A stretch of DNA of 64,000 nucleotides, taken from NCBI RefSeq assembly GCF_022376445.1, contig NW_025954997.1, forward strand, positions 62,001 through 126,000, given 5' to 3'. Under the pieces are notes generated by a model, which made no database searches, was not told the DNA's origin, and saw only the letters and a list, made by a program, of their open reading frames with translations. How positions within the stretch are numbered: position 1 is the stretch's first letter; the number at the start of each line of letters is the position of its first letter. Below, in pieces: positions 1 to 11,454 of this stretch. The translations under genes were made by a program, and so were the position numbers. Source of the stretch: Fomitopsis serialis. Taxonomy: Eukaryota > Basidiomycota > Agaricomycetes > Polyporales > Fomitopsidaceae.

Positions 1-3000
1 GTTCGGGCCTGTACGACATCCCGTACCGCGTCTCAACCATCGTAGACATCGACAGGCCGGGTTGCCCGCCAGACGTGTCCATCGGCAGGCTGCCCATCGG
101 CGGCGCGACGCTCTGCGGGTGGTTCATCGGCGGGTTCTCGTACCCGGTAGGCGGGCCCTGTGATGACTGCGGCGGGCCAGGCGGGGGCGCATACTGGTAG
201 TAGTTCGGCGGAGTGGGGCCCGTGGTGTACGAGACGGGGCTGGGTTGCGAGAGGGATGAGGTGTCGAAGAGGGACGCCCCTTGCGGCGAGTCAGAGAACG
301 TCGATTCGTACCGCCTTCTGTCCACGTCGTCATTGGAAAACTGCATCGGGTAGTCCTCGCGAGGCATGTGGTCTTGCATTGGTGTCTGCTGTACGGGCGT
401 TTGGGGAGGACGAATCGCGTACCCGTCGTGCGGATGAGGTGCGGCAGGCGCGAGGTGGGATGGGAGCGACTGAATATGTGAAGCGGAAGAGGACGAGGCA
501 GAGGACGGCCCGCTGGCGGGAGTCGCCGTGTGCCTTGGGGGCGGCAGCGAGTGCACGGCGGGCCCAGCAGCGTTGCTCGACACCGACGCACCCCTTGGTC
601 TCCCGCCCCCGCTAGCTGGCTGGGTGGGCCGAGCACGGATACCCACCGGCTGCTGCTTCCCCTTGTCCTTCTCTTTCTCCTTCATGTGCTTCTTCTCCTT
701 CCTCCCTGACCCTTCCGGCTGTGCCAGACTGGCGTCCTTCACCATCCCGCCATTCACCTTACCCGGTGAACGTCCCGGGTCAGCCTTGACCGAGCTCACA
801 GACGGACCCACGTAAGGGAACTGGAAGCCCGCCTCCATCCGCTCGTCGTCGAGCACGTCCCGCTTGCGCTTCACGCCTGCGGTAGCACCATTGTAAGCGC
901 CGTTCGTCCTCGACGCCTCCGCTTTCCTCTTCATCATCTCGACAACCCTGACGGCCTCCGCCCTGCTCGACTCCTCAGAGTCGAGAGTCCGCAGCACGTC
1001 GAGCGCACACGCGATGCCCTTCAGGGCTTCGCCGGCGAAGATCCCGCTCGGCTGCTGGATGACGGCATGTGCGCAGACGACCGCGGCGTCGAACAGCGCC
1101 CTGCCGAAGTCGTAGAAGTCGAACGCAGCCGGCCTCGTGTTCGCCCACACTCCGTGCAGCATCCGGCTGGCGTAGATGATCGCATGAGCGGCGTTCAGCG
1201 TAGCGAGGATGGCTTGATGTTTGCCCGCGCCCGTGTGGCTGTCCTTCAGGAACGGGAGGTAGAGCTTCATGATGACGCGATTCGCCAGGATAGCAAGCTC
1301 GCCCTTCTGGGCCGTCAGCACGGACGAGGGAGGGGAGGAAGGTACCGGATTGATCGGCTCTGACCAGTCATGATCGAGCTCGAGACGGAACGCGGGCGGA
1401 AGGTCGGCGAGGAAGGTCGTCACATCGCTCTCGAACATAGCAGCCTGATCGATCGACAGTTCGTTCGAATCCTCGGCGAGTGGATCCCTGAACGTCTGCT
1501 TCTTGACGTTTTTGACGATCTGCGCTAGCCTGTACCAACATTAACCGACGTGCCTAGAACTTCGTGCGCCCGAAACACTCACCTGCACTTGAGCACAAAG
1601 TATGCAGAGCCCTTGTCTGCCCCATCACCGGTCTCAGACACGCCCGGCAGTATCGTCGAACTCGGGCCGAACGCATCTTCGTCCACGTCCGCGGGCAGAC
1701 GCGTCGTGAAAGAGTTGTCGGGGATCAACGGCGGGTGTCCCATACAATCCGAAACGAAGCTAGCGCGTCGGTCATGATAAATCCAGTGTGTGACTCAAAG
1801 AAAGCAGAGGACTTACAGGTCGTAGTAGAACACATCCCACCACACCCTCCTCCGCGCCTCTGCATCAAACAAGGAGTACGTCCCCGGGAACTCGTCAGGA
1901 TCGTTCGCAAGGCCCATCATCCTCGCGACGTTGATCATCTTCCCCACCTACGCAAACAAGAATCCCGTCAATCACTGCACGTCACCACGCTCTCGCCAGC
2001 AGGCCAACGCAGCACGCGGGACACTCACCAACGGGAACACGCCCTGCTGCACGCTCGTCCCGCCCGGACAACAGTGCAGCAGATACAGCAACTGGAGGAT
2101 CATCGCGCCCACCGAGTCGACGTCGTACGCCGCCGTGCGCTCCGCAAGCCCGAGCGTCTGCTCCGAGAGCGCGAACAGCGCCGCGGGATTGCACCGCTCC
2201 GCCTCGCTCGGCTCGTCCCTGCCCGACGACGTCCCCGGTCTTGAGCCCGAGTGCGACGACGGCGACATGCCAGGCGCCTCCGGGTTCCCCTTCGCTGCGA
2301 CGAGCGCACCGAGCGCGAGCCCGGCGCACGCGCTCGCGAAGAAGTTCAGCGTCGGCTTCGGTTGTGCTGTCTTCGCCTTCTTGCCTGGGGGCGGCCCGAA
2401 GAACACGTCGTGCGCGAGCTTGCGCATGCTCTCGCTGGTGCTGACGTTGGCCTGCACGGGACTGGCGCTGGCGGGGCCACCCTCACTCCAAGTGAACATC
2501 GCCTCGACGCGCTTCGCCCAGTGTCCGACGTGGAAGCTCGGGTGCAGGACCATGGTCTCTTCGAAACATCGGACGATCTCCGCCCTACGTTCCTTCGGCG
2601 GCAGATATTTGAGTAAGTCCGGCGTCACTTGAGGCAGGGGCTCCGGCGAGGAGGGTGCAAACGCAGGGAATAGGTTGGCGCCGTTCGTGACGTGCGTGTC
2701 ACCCACGGGCTCAGGTGAGGGGAGGAACACGGCGTATGGGACAGGAGGGACGAAACGCGGAAGGGAGGATGTGGAGGTGGTCGCGGAGTTGGCGAATGGT
2801 AACGGAGAGGAGAGGATGATCGGCGTCGGCTCGACTTTGACACGGGGCGCAGATGGGCTCCCAAGGAGACGTCGCCCTGCCCGAGCGAGATATCCTCGTA
2901 TACGTCCAGCCATATGCTGGCAACGTCGTCCAGGCTGATCACGACAGAACTCCCTTTGCGCCGGTCGCGAGCAGCGCGCGGTCATTGCTGATGCTCGGCA

Positions 3001-4141
3001 TTACCGAAGAGTTCATACTCGAGCCGCGATTGCTCCTGGCATGGTAGCTGGAGGCGTGCTCGCACTTCCAAACGGGCCTTGAACCACTGCTTCCGAGTAC
3101 AGCCTGCAGCGATATGCCTGCCGGTGCCTCGCTCAATTTGCAGCAGACCCTCGACCACAAGGATGCGGTTATGCACGACTGTACGTCGATCTTTTCTGCG
3201 GCGGCTTGCGAATAGACGCACCGCTGAACAGTGTCGCGCTTCAGACACGACGAGCACGGTGTTCGTCTGTCGCACTTCAGCTTGAGACGTTTGCACTGGA
3301 GGAGGAAGCATAGATCAGAGACAAACGAGTGAAGCAGTCAGAATTGCAGAAGGGCCACACAGTTTGATCGAGAGGATTCATCGAGCATCGCATTTCCTCT
3401 ACTCTGGGACACACGTTGACTGCCACCTGCTCGTCAACCATAGCCTAAGGTGTCTCGTTAAGATCACAATCGTAACCATCGTACTGTTTTCCAGCGCGTC
3501 GCCCCGCATCTTGGCGATGTCGCAACATGCCTACGTTTGAGCATGGCCCCTCCCTCCCCCGACATCTATCTGCATGATGCGCTCGCGCGTCGGCGAAGTG
3601 ACATCATCAGTGCGAGGACGCACCAATGACCAGCACAATTCTCGGGCAAGAAGATCACGTACACATCGGAGAACAAGACGAGACACCGGCTGTTCCCAGA
3701 TGAGTACGTATGAAAGAAGTAGAAGCGGCCGAGACGACGCAAGATTCCCCGCCCTTCTACCCCGCAGGCGCAGTGCCTTCTTCACTGTGGCTGAGATGCA
3801 GAGTGATGGATGCTTACCTCGGCGCACACCACAGTGATCCTGGAGCGAATATGTCTGCCGGACACGTCGCGTCAAGACAGGAGTCTACACGCAATAAGCA
3901 ACTCAAGTACGCACGGTCCGTTAGAGAACTTCTGCTGCCCGTTTGACGACCCGCCGCCATTGGTGTGGTTCGAAGACGGGCTCGACTGCGTCAAGTCCAT
4001 GTGCTGTGAAGATGGGCCCGCGGTGGGGGCCTGTGCGTGTCCGTTCATATGAGGGTGGGGGTAGGGGTGAGGGTGAGGGTAGGGTATCTGGGTCGCGTGC
4101 AAGGATGCGTGAGAGGATGCGTGGGCGTCGTTCATCGCCAT
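1..4141 (-). CDS. Zn(II)2Cys6 fungal transcription factor, 3' end off the left edge
   Basis: Likely nuclear DNA-binding regulator; target genes unknown. The N-terminus is His/Pro-rich (about 4141-3954). A short exon (about 3850-3814) ends in ...VVCAE and splices to an exon at about 3284 starting CKRLKLKCDRRTPC, completing the six-cysteine zinc cluster. The fungal_trans middle region lies at about 2670-1975, then at 1938-1817 (ARMMGLANDPDEF, ARRRVWWDVFYYDL) and 1800-1580 (SDCMGHPPLI). From 1530 to 1 an open frame covers the end of that domain and a Pro/Ser-rich tail that leaves the window. At least four introns are visible. The frame changes near 3172, 3130, 2945 and between 2820 and 2900, where conserved segments switch frame without a good intron; indels or decay are possible. 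The start ATG at 4141 is the best in-frame choice but unproven. Confidence 0.8.
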
Positions 4142-6830
4142 TCCTGGCGCAACCGCCAGGCGGGGAGGTAAGGCGAAGCGAGCAGGACGTCGGCGACGGC
4201 GAGGACGAAGTGCGCGGCAGAGGCGAAGACGGTCGACGTCGCGGATTGAGTCTGAGACCAGCGCTCCTGTGCCTACATGGACCCCAGTCAGCCTTCGGAG
4301 CATCCCGAACGGGCGCTAACCAAGATCGCCCCTGACAGCTGCGCAGCCCCCGGAGAGCGGGACGCTACAACGGTGACTGTCGCGCGATGTCGCGACGTCG
4401 GTTTGTTCGGCCACCTGCATGTTCACTGTCTCGACTCTCTTGCGCTGCAGTACCTCTGCGACATCTCGACGCAACCGCTGGATTCTGGCCTCAGAGGCTC
4501 ACTCGTAGCACTGTCGGTGTCGGGCCTTGAACGCAAAAAGCTTAGGGGCTTCGAAGTAGCGTGGGCACAAACCTTGGATTCCTTCTCTCATGTGGTCGTC
4601 TCGCGTAAGATGCACCTCTGTGGCCTCTCACGCGCAGCCTGACGTTAATTATACCCTCTGACGAGGCCTGTCAGCAGCTTCGTTCCCCTGGTGTCTCCCA
4701 CACTAAGCGAATTAGAGACCGGACAAGGGGGTAAGTGATACGTCTGTACTGGCATCCCGCTAACCTTGTCTGTGTCTTCTGAACAGCGGTGTTCTTCATT
4801 CTTCACAGGCTGCATGAGAGGGAAGCTGAGTGCTATTCCACACGTATATTGTCTTCTCCTCGCGTCCAGGCCCATGTCATGGATTAGCAGTTTGAAAAGG
4901 CATAGCATCGCGGGAGACGCGCTGAGCGCCTGTGACCTCGAGGCTATCACGGCCGCCGCTCCTGCTCGACCCAAAACAGACAAAATGAGCGCACGCGCTC
5001 AATTTATCGCTCGTTCACGAGTGCGCGGCATGACGCTGCCCCTAGTCTCTGTTGCAGACCATACAAGCCGCGAGCTGCCCCTTTTGTGCTCACCGACCCC
5101 TATGCGCAGGTGAGTACATGCTCCACCTCTTGCTATAGTACTAGTTCCGAGGGTGCTGTATCGTGCCAGGGGCACTGACCTAGTGCCCGAAGTCGTACTT
5201 GAATGTCTGAGTGCAATCCGACCGCTCCCCAGGCGACGTGTTCGCTACACTGCATGTTCCAGCAATGACAGGAATCCACCGCGCGGGGTCCTCTCGCGTA
5301 CCTGCCCAGACTGACATGTCATCATATCCTGAAGTCCGTGCGCTCTTCCGCAGATACGCTCAGCGTTGAATGGCGGCGTCGGTTGTGGCGTAGCTTCATT
5401 TCTCTGTATCGCGCTTGCACTCAGAGCAGCCCACTTCCGCACGAAGCCAGTGACGCCTTGCGCAGAATGATACGATCTGAGAGGTATGCACGTTTGGTTG
5501 TTGTCATCTTCTGTTATCACTCCGGTGACATCGAAGCAATCGCATACCCAGAGGCGCAGTGCACTTTCCGCATGGCCTCAGGGGAACGGCGGGCGCTGAG
5601 GCAGCATGTTGCATCGCCTCGTCGAAGTCTCGTTCAATTAAAAGGTTCGCCCTGAGACACCTCTTCCATTCGTCGAACTAAAGATGCCGCGAATCGTCTA
5701 CATTCCACACCGCGCGTCTTGCCAGGGTCTTGAATTGCGAACTTCTGTCAGCCTCGAATTGGCCTCGAATGTCCACTGGCTGTCACGTTAACCATCCAAC
5801 CCGGGATCTACGCCGGCACGGTCATCATACGACGGCAGAAGTTGCGAAGCTTGCCCAGGCTGTCAGTGTCAGCGCTCGACGTACAGCCTGGGCGAAGTTC
5901 CTGTGATTTTGATGGTCGGGGGTGTGTGCGAAGACCCTTGTACAGCTTCGTTACCTCCTACCCAGGCCGTCGTATTTCGCTAGAGGGTCGAGTCAATGAA
6001 GACTGGTACACGTCGCATGCACACAGACGATGTGAACCTAGATCACACTATCGAACCCTATCGTGACAAGACCAACCTCCTCATCACCGCAGGACATCGC
6101 CCCCGCGCTACGATGTATTGTTGTGTACTAAGTATGACAGCTCCCCTACTTTGCTCGCCGGCCTAACACCTCCCCGCATCATACCACACTCGCGCTAATG
6201 TCAAGGCGCAAGACGATCAACAACAAAACAGCCTCTCCGCGCTCGACCAACAAAACCTTCCGCCACTCTGGTTTCGTATCACCCCTATGCTGTCCGCGTC
6301 AGCGCACCAGTCGGCGGTCCCGCCAGGCTGACAACTGTCGCCCGTCAGCCGCCCCGGAGCCTCCACGCGCACCCGCTATCAGGATGAACTGTCGCTCGGA
6401 GGATCCCTCCCAGTCTAAACCTGTACGGAATCGAGGGTATGACGCACTAAAGTAGCTCGCTGCTTTTGTTCTTCTATCTTACGCTGGCCGCCAATGAGAT
6501 CGCCTGCGTTTGGCACCAAGGTCTGACGCGGGTGAGCGTCGGGATCCAAACGCGGTCATGCTTCGCGCTGCGGACCCGGGACCCGGTGCGTTCTGACTTC
6601 TACCGGAGAGAAGATCCTTGGTTACCGGGTTCGTGCGCCAGTCACCGCCGTTCCCAGAGTTGCCGTAATGCAGACCGCAATGACTCCAGAGGTTCCTGCG
6701 TCGCGTACAACTGTCAATCGATGTATGTACTCGTGCTTGGGATTCAAGGCGTATGTTGAAACACTTTTCGTGTCGCTGTTCGCGATTTACACACGAATCC
6801 TGAGTGTCATGGAACTGTGGCTGAGCCTGA
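4142..6830. other. Intergenic stretch, no gene recognised
   Basis: Only short overlapping ORFs under about 140 codons are present on both strands, with no recognisable domain, splice-consistent exon chain or repeat. It separates the zinc-cluster regulator from the F-box array. The last part (about 6840-7160) is different: it resembles the upstream region of the F-box gene at 11455 and is probably an old promoter copy. Confidence 0.6.
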
Positions 6831-7168
6831 CCTAGAAATGACACGGGCCACAATGCGCCTCGAAAAGGCAATTCATGTGTTGGTGGCTAAGAACCACGGT
6901 CACGTGGTCTTTCGCGCGTACTTACTCCCAGGACCGAGGCCGGTGAGGCCACTGCTGTGCTAAGTGCTTGACATGCATACCAGTGCTTAGTTACGAGAAT
7001 TTAGGCTGAGCATATTTACTGAGCGTGCTAATCGAATGCGTACTGGAAGCCGTCACGTAAATACTCGTTACAATACCTCATTTATTGAAAGCAAATTGAA
7101 AGAGGCGTGAGACCGGGCCGTTGTGCGCGAGCGCCTCTCTCTCTCGCTCTCACCACCCTGGGCGCGAG

Positions 7169-7456
7169 ATGGTAAACACACCTTTCAATCATGTACTCCA
7201 CATAACGCCTATCCTTGAACAAATCATTGAGCACTTTGCACCCGACTGGCCAGACGAATCTTTCCTAGATGTATCACCACAGGCAGCGGCCGAGAGGACC
7301 AAACGAACGAGAGCACAGCGCCGGATTTTAACCGGGCTAGCATGTGTATGCAAGACGTTTATGGAGCCTGCCCTCAAACTTCGTTGGCAAAATCTGGACG
7401 AGGGTATAATCACTTTGTTGCGTGTTCTGCCTGCCTTCAAAAAGATTGGAAGCTAC
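7169..7456 (+). pseudogene. F-box gene remnant: exon 1 only
   Basis: The 96-codon open exon starts MVNTPFNHVLHITPILEQI and has exactly the length and donor site of exon 1 of the intact F-box gene at 11455, with most residues conserved (for example RILTGLACVCKTF against RILTGLVCVCKSF). Intron 1 follows from 7457 and is alignable with the paralogue's intron as far as the acceptor. Exons 2 and 3 are missing. The sequence then passes into a short stretch like the spacer upstream of the 13842 gene, interrupted by the inverted-repeat element. The upstream 6840-7168 region also matches the 11455 promoter region. It is therefore a truncated tandem copy, not a separate short gene. Confidence 0.8.
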
Positions 7457-7536
7457 GTGAGTACCCTCATACTTAGTTATGTTACACCTTTAATGGAGCT
7501 CACCGTCATCGCGACCTCAGTGTCATGTGTGCAATA

Positions 7537-7736
7537 GGGACGTTCAGAGTTCGCTGTCCGGGCAGCTATCCCGGCAGCTATCCCGTCCAGATTTCCGAGG
7601 CTCGACGCCGGCAAACGCCGACAGCGAGCCCAGCTGTGATCGCGCTCGCGACAGCAGAGGGCTCACTGTCGGCACGCGCGCTCGGCAACCCGTCGGAATC
7701 TGAAAACAAGTGGCTCACCGAGGAAGCCCTAACCCT
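7537..7736 (+). repeat. Left terminal inverted repeat of the TIR element
   Basis: This is a 200-bp arm matching the reverse complement of 8354-8553. It contains two adjacent copies of a GGCAGCTATCCC-like subrepeat near the outer end, mirrored in the other arm. Confidence 0.85.
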
Positions 7737-8353
7737 TGTAACTCGGGCTCTACATACCTTACTAGAAATTTAACAAGCCATGCAAGAATATAGCTGTCCT
7801 GAAATTTGCTGGTAGACACTTGCTCGAAAGGGCACCATCCTACTTAACCATAAGATTTCGGACATTCGGCTCATATAAGCTATCTGTAGACTGTCTTCGT
7901 CAACCAGTAAATCACCGTGTGACAACTACTAAATTCGGTGAGTGTGTGGCTAACGTAACCAGTGTGACAGTCGCCCCGCTAGCTGAGTACTACTCCGTTT
8001 TTATTACAGAGACTACCATAGCTCATATTCTATATAGCAGCTGTTGACTCAGCACATATCGATACCAAGTGCGCAGAATAAAGCATGGTCACTCACCTGT
8101 GACGTTATGTGATCAGTAATTCCGTATTTGGTATTCGTAACATGCGTGGTACATCGCTTAGCCGCCCGCGTTCACTCCCCGAACAAAGAATACGATTTGA
8201 CTCGACATATCGCACACAATGTTCCATAGCTTATTCGACCATCACAAACATATCTACAAGAAACAGGTTTGTTCGCTCAATTGGCTTATTATGTGGGCCA
8301 CCGCTCGCCGAGATCGCCTCACCTGGATCTCCGACCAGGCGTTCTAGTAAGGT

Positions 8354-8553
8354 AGGGTTAGGGCTTCCTCGGTGAGCCACTTGTTTTTAGGTTCCGACGG
8401 GTTGCCGAGCGCCCGCGCCGATATCGAGCCCTCTGCTGTCCCGAGCGCGATCACAGCTGGGCTCGCTGTCGGCGTTTGCCGGCGTCGAGCCTCGGAAATC
8501 TGGACGGGATAGCTGCCGGGATAGCTGCCCGGACAGCGAACTCTGAACGTCCC
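8354..8553 (-). repeat. Right terminal inverted repeat of the TIR element
   Basis: Mirror arm of 7537-7736. The few mismatches, such as around 8425-8440, suggest some age since insertion. Confidence 0.85.
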
Positions 8554-9037
8554 TAATGGCTACTCGAGCGTGCTACCGAGAAGATTACTTGGTGGCAAGT
8601 TTCGAAACTCTCGCCCATCTCTCGCATCTGGCACGACGGCATCTGTCTTCCAGTCAGCGTTCAGCGCTCCGCGAACAGGCTTGAACGTACCTACTTCTGC
8701 GGCTGGCAGAGCTAGCATACGCCGGTGGCTTGGTGAGGGGGTGAAAAGCTCCTCAGCCTACCCGTCCTGCTGTGATATAGTTGTGCTTACGACGGAAGAG
8801 CGGGTACGATATTCACGTTACCTGTCAGCCTGAGGTTGGCCTGAGGTGAACATATTTGCCGTTCTACAAGATGTTACGTAAACATCAAGCGCCTGTTACC
8901 ATTGCCCTATCAGCGCTTAATGGACCCATCCTCTACGTCGGGCTTTGTGCTGGGCCAACATCTGCTTCCTCGTCCTTGAGCTTGAGTACTTGAGTGCTCG
9001 AGTCATCGTTGTCTCCTACTACCGACACTACTTTGTA

Positions 9038-10889
9038 ATGCAGGCATATGCTGTTCATCGGCTGCTCCGAATTCCACACCTCTTGGAAGAAGTCTTCGAG
9101 TATTTCGCTCCGGAATGGTCTGAAGAGCTAGTCATGTTTGACACGCCGGAGAATAGGCAGCGTGAAAGAGCGAAGTACCATATGCTGGCGGGGATCGCGC
9201 GCGTGTGCAAGGCATTCGAAGACCCGGCACTCGATGTTCTGTGGCGGTATCTGGAGGATTTAGACCCATTGTTGTGTATATTGCCACAACGATGTAGCGA
9301 CTATGTGAGTTGTCGAGTGGTAGCTTCATGTGTTCTAGAGGTGCTCTCGAGTCTAGACTCACTCGTTGCCGGCGATTTCTTTGCAGAATGTCGTTGGAGA
9401 TATCGCGTCTCAGCAATGGTCGCGTTTCCAGCAGTACGCGAGGCGTGTCTGTCGCCTGAGGTTCATGTTCTCCATGGAGGTCAAAAAGAATCGAAAAGCG
9501 TGGTATATGCTGGAAGATCATTCAAGTGGTCGACCCCTGCTACCCCGCCTTCGTACTCTGGTGGTTATCGAGATTGATGCCACCAAGCTAGGTGCTTTGA
9601 TGCTCTTGATCTCGCCTTCTCTCCGAAGACTCAGGATGTCGTTCATGGAGGGATCGTTTGCCGTGGAATCTGCAAGTCATTCGCAGCCGTCAGCTACTGA
9701 TTCCCTTCTCCCTCACGTCATCGCCGCTGTTCCTGACCTGACCGATTTCTGGATAGAATGTGGCCTGCCAGAAGACCTGCCTCCGCGCTACCTGTCCGAG
9801 CTCGCACGACTGGAGCGACTCGAGAAGCTCAACATCATTTACTCCGGAGCCGTCGTTGACCACGAAGCTCTCCGATGCATCTCTTATATGACTGCGCTGC
9901 GCGCCGTCGAGCTCTCCATCTGCCTCGACAGTATTGGTCTCTCGGAACCCCTGCAGCTTGGCGAGGCGTTCCTCGGCCTTGAAGACGTACATCTCTCTGG
10001 CAGTATTCACGACATCCGCCGCGTATTCGAAGCCGTCCAATTCCCGAAATTAGCCAGTCTCGGGCTGTCCATATCGACAGCACCGACGATGGAGGTCTTG
10101 ACGGACTCGCTCGCCATGGTGTGCGACAGGGTCTCCAGATCCACGACTGAGGTCCATCTATTCATCTCTGCCGAGATGGACTCACCAGACATCTCCCTGA
10201 GTGACATCCTCCAACCGTACCTCCCCTTCCGCGAGATGACCAGCATGAACATCGAGTTCGACTACCACCTCCCCGGCTGGCAGGACGAAGACATGCTCGC
10301 CTTCGCAGATGCCTGGCCCGTTCTCGACCACTTCTACTTGGCCTGCGCTGCGGATGCTATTCGAGGCGCGCCACTCCCACTCCCAAGCCAGCCGACGGTC
10401 GCTGGGCTAATCGAGCTCGCACGCCGCTGCCCTCGGTTGAGATACGTCACGATGCCTTCGCTGGACGTCAGGACGCTTCCGTCGCCGCGCGAGGTGCCGC
10501 CGGTCGAGCACCAGTCGATGCAGTACCTGGAGGTCAGCAGGTACGTCGGGGGAGGGACGGCGAACCTGCTTGACCTCGCGGTCATACTTGACGTCCTGTT
10601 TCCACGCCTGAAACGGAAGCGTTGCTGCGTCAGGGCGAAGGACGGCGTTGCACCGGATAACACGGATGCAGAACACCTCTCTGTGCGTATGACAGAGTTG
10701 CTGTTGGCAGCGCTGTCGGCACGCAGAGAATTGCTCGACGGGACCCCAACTGCGGAGGCATCTGGCGGCCCGGCGGGGTGGGGTGAGAGTGCTCAGGTGC
10801 GCATATTGTGTTCGCGCAATACTACTTGCATGTGCCGACTATTCTTTAGGCAGATCAGCCAGCGTAACTCGAGCGAAGAGCAGGGATAG
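9038..10889 (+). CDS. F-box/LRR-like protein, tandem array copy 2
   Basis: Likely substrate adaptor of an SCF (Skp1-Cullin-F-box) ubiquitin ligase; substrate unknown. Exons are 9038-9304, 9387-10796 and 10854-10889, giving 570 residues. The F-box-like segment is at residues about 8-75 (LLRIPHLLEEVFEYFAPEW, then MLAGIARVCKAFEDPAL). Leucine-rich repeat-like segments fill the rest, including LEDVHLSGSIHDIRRVF and FPRLKRKRC near the end. Both introns have GTGAGT or GTGCGC donors and sit where the paralogues at 11455 and 13842 have theirs. The last exon encodes only 11 residues plus stop, matching the paralogues in size. The ATG at 9038 aligns with the paralogues' starts; an upstream in-frame ATG at 8945 is less likely. 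The broken copy at 24071-25915 is its closest relative here. Confidence 0.85.
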
Positions 10890-11454
10890 TAACCGGGGAT
10901 AGCACAGACAGACAGCGTCAGTCGTCGTCGCTCGTGTCGCGCCGTTTTCTGGTCAAGCGATCGTGTTTAGAGGACGACATGCATGTTTGACGGTAGAGAT
11001 CGCGCTGAACGAGAGTAGTACATGTTCAATAGACCCGACATTCGTCCGAATGTGGAAAAGATGAGTGGCCGATTCCCCATAGGCCACAAAGCTCCTCGAA
11101 AAGGCAGTTCAAGTACGGTGGCTTAGAAACACGGCCACGTGATCGTTCACGCGTATCCACTTCCCGGCCCCTATTGTGTTTGACATAGAAGATAAAATGG
11201 GACTCATACATGATCGCGTCTGGGCGTGAAGCAGACTCGTCGCCCATTAGTAGTAGTGCTCATAACAAGCCAGGATGAGCGTACCTGCGTGCTGAATGTG
11301 TACTCGAGGCCATCACATAAATAATTGCTTATCTTAAATACCTTGGTGAATTTCAGACGCGTTCAACGTTCAAATTTCAAACGTTGAAGCTCAGGTTGTG
11401 CACGAGCGCCTCTCTCTCCGCTCTCTCCACGCCCTACTTACTAGTAGGCGCGAG

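Larger units (their letters stand above)
7537..8553. mobile_element. 1,017-bp TIR element (MITE/foldback type), TA target duplication
   Basis: The two ends are 200-bp inverted repeats, starting GGGACGTTCAGAG and ending with its complement, differing at only a few positions. TA flanks both ends (7535-7536 and 8554-8555), as expected of Tc1/mariner-like or other TA-targeting elements. The roughly 620-bp interior is AT-richer and has no ORF resembling a transposase, so the element would need a transposase in trans. It lies just beyond the truncated F-box exon. Superfamily is inferred from the TA duplication only. Confidence 0.85.

Noticed and set aside
4047..4090. G-rich GAGGGT/GGGGTA run resembling telomere repeat
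   Set aside because: It is the antisense of a His/Pro-coding stretch in the zinc-cluster gene; units are irregular and internal.
7740..8350. Possible transposase gene in the TIR element
   Set aside because: Only short ORFs without a DDE/D-type pattern; interior judged non-coding.
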